Part shown: in pieces, positions 1-5,761 of the stretch
How the letters are laid out: each line of letters opens with the position of its first letter
Numbering within the stretch: the first letter of the stretch is position 1
Assembly (NCBI GenBank): GCA_031279875.1
Contig: JAITHS010000390.1
Span: forward strand, 1-10,534
DNA length: 10,534 nucleotides
Source: Tannerella sp.
Lineage (GTDB): Bacteria; Bacteroidota; Bacteroidia; Bacteroidales; Tannerellaceae
Reading direction: 5' to 3'
Program-made: the position numbers and the translations under genes
The notes under the pieces: model-generated
Database searches by the model: none
Told to the model about the DNA's origin: nothing
Seen by the model: the letters and a program-made list of their open reading frames with translations, nothing else

Positions 1-214
1 TGACGTGGTACCGTCATTATCTATCGTTTGGTGCTACCATTATCAAAAACGTGTGCTGTTAGGCACAGAATAAAGGAACGAATCTTTTAAAAACTTGACC
101 CCGTATTTTTTACACCCCACCTGCAAGCGGTTTGCAGAAAGCAGAAAGCAGAAGGTACCACGTCATTATAAGCACGAAGCGACTTTATAATTATTCGTGC
201 ATTCGTGGCAATTT
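1..214. repeat. Non-coding repeat-rich region upstream of the permease gene
   Basis: No credible gene is seen here. The first 12 bases, TGACGTGGTACC, are the exact reverse complement of 154-165, so they bracket a segment of about 165 bp like the ends of a small non-autonomous element. The stretch 7-20 (GGTACC then GTCATTAT) also recurs directly at 154-169 with two extra bases. Inside are a hairpin at 121-137 (CTGCAA, 5-nt loop, TTGCAG), three tandem copies of GCAGAAA or GCAGAAG at 134-153, and TGTGC/GCACA at 53-66. A further inverted pair, GCACGAA at 172-178 and TTCGTGC at 194-200, lies just before the promoter. Calling it a MITE-like repeat is inference: the left edge is cut by the window and no target duplication can be read. 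Confidence 0.45.
134..153. repeat. Three-copy 7-bp tandem repeat
   Basis: GCAGAAA, GCAGAAA and a final GCAGAA followed by G stand head to tail. The first copy overlaps the right arm of the CTGCAA/TTGCAG hairpin at 121-137. It is a simple microsatellite with no visible function. Confidence 0.7.
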
Positions 215-245
215 TTTGTTTTCTGATTTTTTTTTCATACTTTTG
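215..245 (+). promoter_or_regulatory. Bacteroidetes-type promoter for the ABC-2 permease
   Basis: A TTTG box at 215-218 and a TACTTTTG box at 238-245 are separated by exactly 19 bp, which matches the known -33 TTTG / -7 TAnnTTTG consensus of the Bacteroidetes primary sigma factor. Transcription would begin around 250-253, giving a leader of about 30 nt before the ATG at 281. This is the best promoter match in the window. Confidence 0.75.
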
Positions 246-280
246 CACCGAATTTCAGTGAAGTTCGCAAAATAATTAAT

Positions 281-1399
281 ATGCTCATTAATATTCTTAA
301 ATTATATAATAAACTAAAAATCAATCAGTTATATCGACTAACGATAACTCATTTTCTTGAAACCGTTCGCGAGCCGGAAGTGCTGTTCTGGGGGATGGTT
401 TTTCCAGTGTTAATCTCGATTGGGTTAGGGTTTGCTTTTACGCAGCAAACGGAGACGAAGTTTCGTATCATGACTGTCGAAAGTGCGGTACTTGATTCAT
501 TTTTTAATGCCAACAATCTGATTGCCAACGACAAAGGGATGACCGTCCAACGACTTGAAGACCCTGTTCTCGGCGCGACGGTATTTACTTTTTTGCGCGC
601 CGACTGGCGACAGTCGATTATTGCCCTCAAACGCGGCGAGGCCGATATCATCGTTTCCGATTCGATGGGCGTCATCCGATACTATTTCGATCCCCTCAAT
701 GCTCAGGCGCAGTTGGCTTATGGTAAGATGTCGGCATTTTTGGAGACAGGCACCGCTTCGTATTCCCAAAAATCCGAAGTATCTCCTTTAACGCTAAAAG
801 GCGTGCGGTATATTGATTTCCTGATACCCGGTCTTATTGCGTTCGGGATTATGTCGGATATTCTGTGGGGCATCAGTTACACGCTCATTGAAAGGCGAGG
901 CAAGAAACTGCTGCGCAGGATGGTTGCCACGCCGATGAAGAAGTCTAACTTGTTGATATCCATGATGTTTGTACGTGTATTGATGAATTTTATTGATGCT
1001 GTGATAATTATTCTTGCGGCATGGTTGATATTCGACGTAACAATACAAGGCAGTATCGGAGCGCTGATGGTCATTTTTCTTGCAGGTAATCTGGCATTTA
1101 CCGGTATATCCGTAATGATTTCGAGCCGTACCGACAAGACGGAAGTCGGCAACGGGTGGATCAACGCCGTCCAGATGCCGATGTTAGTGCTGTCGGGCAT
1201 CTTTTTCAGCTATCATAATTTCCCCGAATGGAGCCTTGGATTTATCAAACTATTACCGCTGACAGCCCTTTCAGACGGTATGCGCAGCATCTTCAACGAA
1301 GGCGCGGGAGTAGTCGATATCATCATCCCGTCGATAGCGCTCACCGTTTTCGGGTTAATATCTTTTTCTATCGGCAAAAAATTGTTTAAATGGTATTGA
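281..1399 (+). CDS. ABC-2 type transporter permease
   Basis: This 372-residue inner-membrane protein has the ABC-2 permease plan. One membrane helix lies near residues 34-53, followed by a large extracytoplasmic segment (about 54-175). A cluster of five helices follows, at about 180-200, 225-250, 258-280, 294-310 and 344-366. The basic cytosolic stretch after helix 2 (ERRGKKLLRRMVATPMKK, residues 204-221) is the typical region that contacts the ATPase in this family. Such proteins export drugs, lipids, polysaccharides or pigments, but the substrate cannot be read from sequence. No ATP-binding subunit is encoded in the window, and the gene has its own promoter directly upstream, so the ATPase must lie elsewhere or upstream of position 1. 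The start at 281 is the first ATG after the promoter. The stop overlaps the convergent FAD-enzyme gene by 14 nt. Confidence 0.88.
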   Translation: MLINILKLYNKLKINQLYRLTITHFLETVREPEVLFWGMVFPVLISIGLGFAFTQQTETKFRIMTVESAVLDSFFNANNLIANDKGMTVQRLEDPVLGATVFTFLRADWRQSIIALKRGEADIIVSDSMGVIRYYFDPLNAQAQLAYGKMSAFLETGTASYSQKSEVSPLTLKGVRYIDFLIPGLIAFGIMSDILWGISYTLIERRGKKLLRRMVATPMKKSNLLISMMFVRVLMNFIDAVIIILAAWLIFDVTIQGSIGALMVIFLAGNLAFTGISVMISSRTDKTEVGNGWINAVQMPMLVLSGIFFSYHNFPEWSLGFIKLLPLTALSDGMRSIFNEGAGVVDIIIPSIALTVFGLISFSIGKKLFKWY

Positions 1400-2939
1400 G
1401 AGCAGCTTTTTCGGCACACAGTTCGCCGTCGATAGCAGCAGAAACGATACCTCCGGCGTAACCGGCGCCTTCACCGCAAGGATACAAACCTTTTAATGTT
1501 ATATGCTGCATAGATTCGGCATCGCGGGGGATGCGAACAGGCGACGAAGTGCGCGTTTCGACGCCAATTAACACTGCCTCGTCGGTAAGAAAGCCACGCG
1601 ACACCTTGTCAAACTGCCTGAAACCGTCGCGCAAACGCTCGGTAATAAACTCCGGCATCCAATCGTGCAAAGGCGAAGAAACAAGTCCGGGAGTATAAGA
1701 CGATTCCGGCAAACTGGCAGACAATCGTTTCTGTACAAAATCCCCCATCCGTTGCGCAGGAGCCGTTTGCCTCATCCCACCTTGTTGCCAACAAAGATGT
1801 TCGAGCGATTCGAGGAAACTCAACGAAGTTAAGGATTGCGCGCCTCTAACAATTAAATCCGCATCCTGCACTTCCACCACCATCCCCGCATTAGCCCACG
1901 GCGAGTTGCGCGCCGCCGACGACATACCGTTTACTACAACCTGTTCGGGCGTGCTTGCAGCCGGTACTACAAATCCGCCCGGACACATACAAAACGAATA
2001 AACGCCACGTCCGCCGGATTGGGCAGTAAAACTATACTCTGCGGCAGGCAGATATAACCCTCTGCCGTTCGACGAGTGATAGCGTATTCGGTCTATAAGC
2101 ACCTGCGGATGTTCGAGACGCACCCCAACGGCTATTCCCTTAGATTCGAGAGCGATATGTTCGGACGCCAAATATCGGTAAACATCCCGTGCGGAATGAC
2201 CGGTAGCAAGTATAACACTACCGATAAACTCCTTACCGTCAGCCGTTTGAATACCGACAATTTCTTCCCCGCGTCGTAACAAAGCCGTCATACGGGTATT
2301 AAAAATCACTTCTCCACCGCTGTTGATAATCGTTTTGCGGATATTTTCGATGACGCGAGGCAGGCGATCGGTGCCGATATGCGGATGAGCGTCAACAAGG
2401 ATCGACGGGCTTGCTCCATGTTGACAAAAAATATTCAAAATCCTCTCTACCGAGCCGCGTTTCTTGCTGCGGGTAAACAGTTTACCGTCGGAATATGCTC
2501 CCGCCCCACCCTCTCCAAAGCAATAATTCGATTCGGGATTGACGCTATGCGAGCGACTTATTTGCGCTATATCTTTTTTGCGCTCGTGAACATCCTTACC
2601 GCGCTCTATTACAATTGGTTTCATACCGAGTTCAAGCAATTTCAGAGCAGCAAACAGCCCACACGGACCTGCTCCTACTATTATTATCGGCTTGCATCTG
2701 CTAACATCCTGATATTCAATATGTTGAAATTCATTCGTCGGCGGTTCTTCATTGATGAAAACCCTGAATGTCAGATTGATATATACCTGACGTTGTCGGG
2801 CGTCGATAGAGCGTTTTATTACACGCACAGCAGTTACATCACTACGCGACAAACTTAACTCCCGACATACGGCCGCTTTCATAGAGGCCTCATTAACAGC
2901 CTCTTGGGGCAAAACTCTTAAAGAAATTTCTTTTATCAT
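1386..2939 (-). CDS. FAD-dependent dehydrogenase, COG2509-like
   Basis: The product (517 residues from the start chosen here) is an NAD(P)/FAD-dependent oxidoreductase of the uncharacterised COG2509 group. Residues 84-94 carry the Rossmann dinucleotide motif (IIIVGAGPCG) followed by an ERG motif at 112-114. ILATGHSARD (243-252) and the C-terminal CGEGAGYAGGIVSAAIDG (488-505) are hallmark segments of the family. The N-terminal 80 residues form the small domain usual for these proteins. I place the start at ATG 2937-2939 (MIKEISLRVLP), because the open frame to 3167 adds 76 residues that run through the neighbouring cassette and its promoter and look unlike the family. The substrate is unknown. 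The gene is transcribed divergently from the cassette at 3009, and I found no convincing promoter for it. Confidence 0.88.
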   Translation of the reverse strand: MIKEISLRVLPQEAVNEASMKAAVCRELSLSRSDVTAVRVIKRSIDARQRQVYINLTFRVFINEEPPTNEFQHIEYQDVSRCKPIIIVGAGPCGLFAALKLLELGMKPIVIERGKDVHERKKDIAQISRSHSVNPESNYCFGEGGAGAYSDGKLFTRSKKRGSVERILNIFCQHGASPSILVDAHPHIGTDRLPRVIENIRKTIINSGGEVIFNTRMTALLRRGEEIVGIQTADGKEFIGSVILATGHSARDVYRYLASEHIALESKGIAVGVRLEHPQVLIDRIRYHSSNGRGLYLPAAEYSFTAQSGGRGVYSFCMCPGGFVVPAASTPEQVVVNGMSSAARNSPWANAGMVVEVQDADLIVRGAQSLTSLSFLESLEHLCWQQGGMRQTAPAQRMGDFVQKRLSASLPESSYTPGLVSSPLHDWMPEFITERLRDGFRQFDKVSRGFLTDEAVLIGVETRTSSPVRIPRDAESMQHITLKGLYPCGEGAGYAGGIVSAAIDGELCAEKAALNTI

Positions 2940-2972
2940 TATTTTATATACGTAAATTATTAAAAAATGTTG

Positions 2973-2980
2973 TACCTTTG
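2973..2980 (+). promoter_or_regulatory. -7 promoter box for the DUF3791/DUF3990 cassette
   Basis: TACCTTTG fits the Bacteroidetes TAnnTTTG element, and the following CATCTG is a common context for the start of transcription. No TTTG box is visible at the usual 19-20 bp upstream, so only the -7 half is supported. It would leave a leader of roughly 20 nt before the ATG at 3009 and serves the plus-strand genes, not the divergent FAD enzyme. Confidence 0.6.
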
Positions 2981-3008
2981 CATCTGATTTTTTTAATTTG
3001 AACAGCTT

Positions 3009-3224
3009 ATGACGAAACGACAAAAAGATGAAAACCTGTTGGTTGTGGTAGCAGTAGAGCAGTATGCAGGCAAGTACGGCATCCCGACGGCAAAAGCGTT
3101 CGCCCTTTTCAGGGAAAACGGGATAAATACGCTGATACGTCAACATTACAACGCCTTGCATACCCAACCGCTTGACGAAAGTTTTTATTTTGCAGACGAT
3201 GTCCTTAAACGACGTTTGAGATGA
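3009..3224 (+). CDS. DUF3791 domain small protein
   Basis: A 71-residue soluble protein resembling DUF3791. It is short and mainly helical, with the recognisable segment around YNALHTQ at residues 47-53, and it ends in an acidic-then-basic tail. DUF3791 proteins are commonly encoded next to DUF3990 proteins, as here, and the pair is often suspected to behave like an antitoxin-toxin system, but no biochemical role is established to my knowledge. Its stop overlaps the start of the next gene in an ATGA, indicating translational coupling. It is the first gene after the promoter at 2973-2980, where antitoxins are often placed. The family assignment is from motif memory, and the function is inference. 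Confidence 0.7.
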   Translation: MTKRQKDENLLVVVAVEQYAGKYGIPTAKAFALFRENGINTLIRQHYNALHTQPLDESFYFADDVLKRRLR

Positions 3225-3580
3225 AACTCTATCACGGCTCGAATTGCGATTTCAGTACGGTTGATTTGTCGAAGTCTAAAGATAAACGTGATTTCGGCAA
3301 AGGCTTTTACCTTACTACGCTACACAATCAGGCAAAAGATTGGGCGGAGATTTTGTGCTACCGCTATGGTGGTGACGGAATTTTCGTCTATGAGTATGAA
3401 TTTGCAGTCAAAGACGGCTTGAATATAAAACAATTCGATGGACTGTCGGAAGGTATTTATACGGCAAAAATGGCTTTGCGGAAATTACGCTACAACAAAC
3501 TCAACGACCAGGTCTCCGTTCATACCGAACGGGCGCTTGATTGCCTCGTACTTATAAACAAAACCGTCTATGGAAACTAA
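3221..3580 (+). CDS. DUF3990 protein (ADP-ribosyltransferase-like), internally shortened
   Basis: The 119-residue product opens with LYHGS (3-7) and has DFGKGFYLTT (24-33), then QAKDWAE (37-43), all typical of DUF3990, a family whose fold is thought to be related to ADP-ribosyltransferases and PARPs. Near the C-terminus NDQVSVHTERAL (94-105) matches the family's last conserved block. Members I recall are about 160-170 residues, with a middle block containing a tryptophan-rich segment and a DYDIV-GP-AND motif. That block is absent here: residue 75 (QFDG) runs straight into LSEGIYTAKMALRKLR. The gene therefore looks to have lost roughly 45 residues in frame, so activity is doubtful although the three putative active-site blocks remain. 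It overlaps the upstream gene by 4 nt and the downstream gene by 11 nt. Confidence 0.7.
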   Translation: MKLYHGSNCDFSTVDLSKSKDKRDFGKGFYLTTLHNQAKDWAEILCYRYGGDGIFVYEYEFAVKDGLNIKQFDGLSEGIYTAKMALRKLRYNKLNDQVSVHTERALDCLVLINKTVYGN

Positions 3581-3800
3581 ATACACTTACAATGGCGAAG
3601 ACATTACGCTGGATGTGATGTTCAAAATAGAACGCATTATCTGTCTTATGGCAGAGCGGGAAAAAAAGGATTTTGACGTAGCATTCGCCGAATTTCTGGC
3701 TTCTGAAACATATAAAGCTTTGCAACATACTGAAAACGCTCTATGGGCAGAAAGCAGCGAGTATATTACGGATGAGTATTACAGGGAAAAACAGAGATAA
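3570..3800 (+). CDS. Small unnamed protein of the DUF3990 cassette
   Basis: A 76-residue acidic, probably helical protein with no signal peptide or membrane segment. I recall similar small proteins with an ASETYKALQ...LWAES..YI pattern (residues 44-66) accompanying DUF3990/DUF3791 genes in Bacteroidales, but I cannot assign a Pfam name with certainty. The ATG lies inside the last codons of the DUF3990 gene (11-nt overlap), so the three genes are almost certainly co-transcribed and translationally coupled. It might be a second partner or antitoxin-like subunit; this is inference. The stop is at 3798-3800. Confidence 0.6.
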   Translation: METKYTYNGEDITLDVMFKIERIICLMAEREKKDFDVAFAEFLASETYKALQHTENALWAESSEYITDEYYREKQR

Positions 3801-3837
3801 GGAAATATCCGCAAAACTCAATATAACGGCAAAAAAT

Positions 3838-4299
3838 ATGAAACACAGAAAACTTATGTCTTTGTATATCATCCTGTTAGCATTGGTTATAGCATCAATG
3901 GTCGGCATTAAAAGGAGCAACGGCTCCGTCATACGCGATTATGCGGATGTCAAAGCAGAAGGTATCATTCGTATCGTAACCGACTATAACAGTATCGATT
4001 ACTTCGTTTCGGACGACAGCATTGAGGCCTTTCAGTACGAACTGTGTCGGGCAATTTCGGATTTGTCCGGTTTTGAGGTGCAAATAATGCCGGAAACATC
4101 TCTTAATGAATGTTTTAAAGGCTTAAACAATCGTCGTTACGACATCATAGCACGCAATATCCCGATAACGAGCAAAAACAAAGACAAGTATAACTTTACC
4201 CAACTGCAATCGTGGGTTTTACGCAAAGAATCCGTCGTTCTGACCGACAGCCTGAACCGCTGGCTTCAAGTTCTCAAAGACAATGGAGTATATCCTTAA
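3838..4299 (+). CDS. Membrane-anchored solute-binding (MltF-like) protein, internally deleted
   Basis: The 153-residue product begins with a basic tip and a hydrophobic helix (about residues 8-24), so it is an uncleaved anchor or signal sequence. Residues 38-112 match lobe 1 of family 3 solute-binding domains, as in the N-terminal part of MltF: EGIIRIVTDYNSIDYF, then FQYELCRAIS, then YDIIARNIPITS. Residues 119-150 (NFTQLQSW..RKES..L.DSLNRWLQVLKDNG) look like the domain's very last strand and helix. A full domain needs about 220 residues, so most of lobe 2, around 100 residues, seems to be missing in frame, and the end is also short. It is probably a non-functional or repurposed remnant. I prefer the ATG at 3838, 37 nt after the previous stop. 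An in-frame ATG at 3772 would add 22 hydrophilic residues in front of the anchor and overlap the previous gene by 29 nt. Confidence 0.6.
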   Translation: MKHRKLMSLYIILLALVIASMVGIKRSNGSVIRDYADVKAEGIIRIVTDYNSIDYFVSDDSIEAFQYELCRAISDLSGFEVQIMPETSLNECFKGLNNRRYDIIARNIPITSKNKDKYNFTQLQSWVLRKESVVLTDSLNRWLQVLKDNGVYP

Positions 4300-4332
4300 T
4301 TTTTTTATTTTTCTGCGGATTTAAGGGTATTA

Positions 4333-4364
4333 TTTGGAAAATCACGAAAATATCGCTACCTTTA
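4333..4364 (+). promoter_or_regulatory. Promoter of the helicase-ispE-ygiQ run
   Basis: TTTG at 4333-4336 and TACCTTTA at 4357-4364 are 20 bp apart, a near-consensus Bacteroidetes promoter with one mismatch in the last base of the -7 box. The predicted transcript start near 4370 leaves about 17 nt before the ATG at 4388. The box falls inside the longer open frame that could start with TTG at 4334, which argues against that longer start. Confidence 0.6.
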
Positions 4365-4387
4365 CAGCGTTTTTAAGCAAAATTTTA

Positions 4388-5722
4388 ATGAGATTTGATG
4401 AATTAGAACTCGAAAATGCCGTTTTAGACGGCTTGGACGCTATGAACTTTACCGATATGACGCCTGTACAGGAACTTGCAATTCCGCCTATACTCGAAGG
4501 TCGGGACGTAATCGGATGCGCCCAAACAGGCACCGGCAAAACTGCCGCCTACGTATTGCCCGTTATCAACGAATTGAGTAAGGGCGGCTATCCCGATGAT
4601 GCGATTAACGCTATTATCATGGCGCCGACACGCGAACTTGTACAACAGATTGACCAACAGATAGAAGGCTTTTCGTACTACATACCATGCTCGGCAGTAG
4701 CGGTTTACGGTGGTACCGACGGCATCATCTATGCCCAACAGGAACGCAGTTTGCAGATGGGAGCCGACATTGTTGTGGCTACTCCGGGCAGGCTTATTGC
4801 ACATATCAACCTTGTGGAAGTGGATTTGTCGCATGTTTCGTTTTTTATCCTCGACGAAGCCGACCGTATGCTCGACATGGGTTTTTATGATGATATTATC
4901 CAGATATTCAGGCTCTTACCAAAAGAATGTCAGATTATAATGTTTTCGGCAACGATGCCACCGAAGATACGCACTCTCGCAGAAAATATTATGAAAAACC
5001 CCGCCGAAATAGAGATTGCCATATCAAAACCGCCCGAAAGCATCATGCAAACAGCGTATATTTGCTACGAATCGCAGAAACTGGAAATATTAGAAAAACT
5101 TTTTACCGAAAGTTCACCTAAAAGAGTGTTGATATTTTCATCTAAAAAGCAGAAAGTTAAGGAATTGACGCAGATACTTAAACGGATGAAGATGAACGTT
5201 GCAGATATGCACTCCGATTTGGAACAAACTAACCGCGAGCAAGTTATGAAAGATTTCAAAAACGGACATATTGACGTTTTAGTAGCTACCGACGTCGTGT
5301 CGCGCGGGATTGACATTACCGATATCAGCCTCGTAATCAACTACGACATCCCCAAAGACCCCGAAGACTACGTTCACCGCATCGGTCGCACGGCGCGCGG
5401 TACAGACGGTAAAGGCATGTCTATCACGCTTGTTTCCGAACGTGAGCAGTATATGTTTAAAACGATTGAAACGTTCCTCGACAAAGATGTTTACAAGATA
5501 CCCGTTGACCCGTCGCTCGGCAAAGCCCCTGAATATGAGCCGGAAAAGCATAAAAATGATATGTATATGCGTTCGGACGGCAGAGGACGACGCAACGGCG
5601 AAAGAGGAAGTCGCAACGGCGAAAGAGGACGACGCAACGGCGAAAGATGTGGTAGAAACGGCGAAAGAGGAAGTCGCAGCGGCAACAAAAGCAAATCGAA
5701 GAAGAAAGCAACTAACCACTAA
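4388..5722 (+). CDS. DEAD-box RNA helicase with repetitive Arg/Gly-rich tail
   Basis: This 444-residue cytoplasmic ATP-dependent RNA helicase (RhlE/CsdA-like) has every core motif. They are the Q motif around residues 21-30, AQTGTGKT (45-52), PTRELVQQ (80-87), TPGR (132-135), DEAD (156-159), SAT (187-189), LIFSS (248-252), TDVVSRGIDI (301-310) and HRIGRTAR (330-337). Family members unwind short RNA duplexes in ribosome assembly, mRNA turnover and cold adaptation; the exact role here is not shown. After residue 400 comes a basic tail of seven-residue units (RRNGERG and variants), then a Lys/Ser-rich end, probably a flexible RNA-binding extension. I chose ATG 4388 (MRFDELELENAVL) because it matches the usual family start and follows the promoter; the frame is open from TTG 4334. 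The stop lies inside a heptamer repeat just before ispE. Confidence 0.93.
   Translation: MRFDELELENAVLDGLDAMNFTDMTPVQELAIPPILEGRDVIGCAQTGTGKTAAYVLPVINELSKGGYPDDAINAIIMAPTRELVQQIDQQIEGFSYYIPCSAVAVYGGTDGIIYAQQERSLQMGADIVVATPGRLIAHINLVEVDLSHVSFFILDEADRMLDMGFYDDIIQIFRLLPKECQIIMFSATMPPKIRTLAENIMKNPAEIEIAISKPPESIMQTAYICYESQKLEILEKLFTESSPKRVLIFSSKKQKVKELTQILKRMKMNVADMHSDLEQTNREQVMKDFKNGHIDVLVATDVVSRGIDITDISLVINYDIPKDPEDYVHRIGRTARGTDGKGMSITLVSEREQYMFKTIETFLDKDVYKIPVDPSLGKAPEYEPEKHKNDMYMRSDGRGRRNGERGSRNGERGRRNGERCGRNGERGSRSGNKSKSKKKATNH
5588..5692 (+). repeat. 21-bp in-frame tandem repeat coding the helicase tail
   Basis: Five units of 21 bp start at 5588, 5609, 5630, 5651 and 5672. They encode RRNGERG, SRNGERG, RRNGERC, GRNGERG and the degenerate SRSGNKS (residues 401-435). 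The core AACGGCGAAAGA is identical in the first four units, showing recent tandem duplication. The unit length is a multiple of three, so copy number can vary without a frameshift. Confidence 0.9.
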
Positions 5723-5758
5723 CCACTAACAACTAATAACTAACCACTAACCACTAAA
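5710..5758 (+). repeat. Seven-copy heptamer tandem repeat between helicase and ispE
   Basis: Seven consecutive 7-bp units read AACTAAC, CACTAAC, CACTAAC, AACTAAT, AACTAAC, CACTAAC, CACTAAA. The helicase stop codon (5720-5722) is part of the second unit, and the ispE ATG follows 3 nt after the last. Because each unit contains TAA and seven is not a multiple of three, the array puts stop codons in all three forward frames. The pattern is directly visible; any role in spacing or uncoupling the genes is inference. Confidence 0.9.
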
Positions 5759-5761
5759 AAA

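Noticed and set aside
2379..2858. 159-residue open frame on the plus strand
   Set aside because: It lies wholly antisense inside the FAD-enzyme gene, which has clear family motifs, and its own product shows no domain.
2940..3167. 76-residue N-terminal extension of the FAD-enzyme frame
   Set aside because: It runs antisense through the DUF3791 gene and its promoter, has no family resemblance, and a family-like start (MIKEISLRVLP) lies at 2939.
4294..4326. Hairpin or terminator after the solute-binding remnant
   Set aside because: TATCCTTAA can pair with TTAAGGGTA, but the loop is about 21 nt, the stem is AT-rich and the T-run sits in the loop rather than after the stem, so a terminator is not supported.
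4334..4387. TTG start extending the helicase by 18 residues
   Set aside because: The stretch overlaps the predicted promoter at 4333-4364, and the ATG at 4388 gives the normal family N-terminus.
5588..5692. CRISPR array
   Set aside because: The units are contiguous with no spacers and lie in frame within the helicase coding sequence.
5279..5719. Open frames antisense or out of frame to the helicase tail, with repetitive products
   Set aside because: They are produced by the 21-bp repeat read in other frames; the low-complexity sequence explains the long open stretch.
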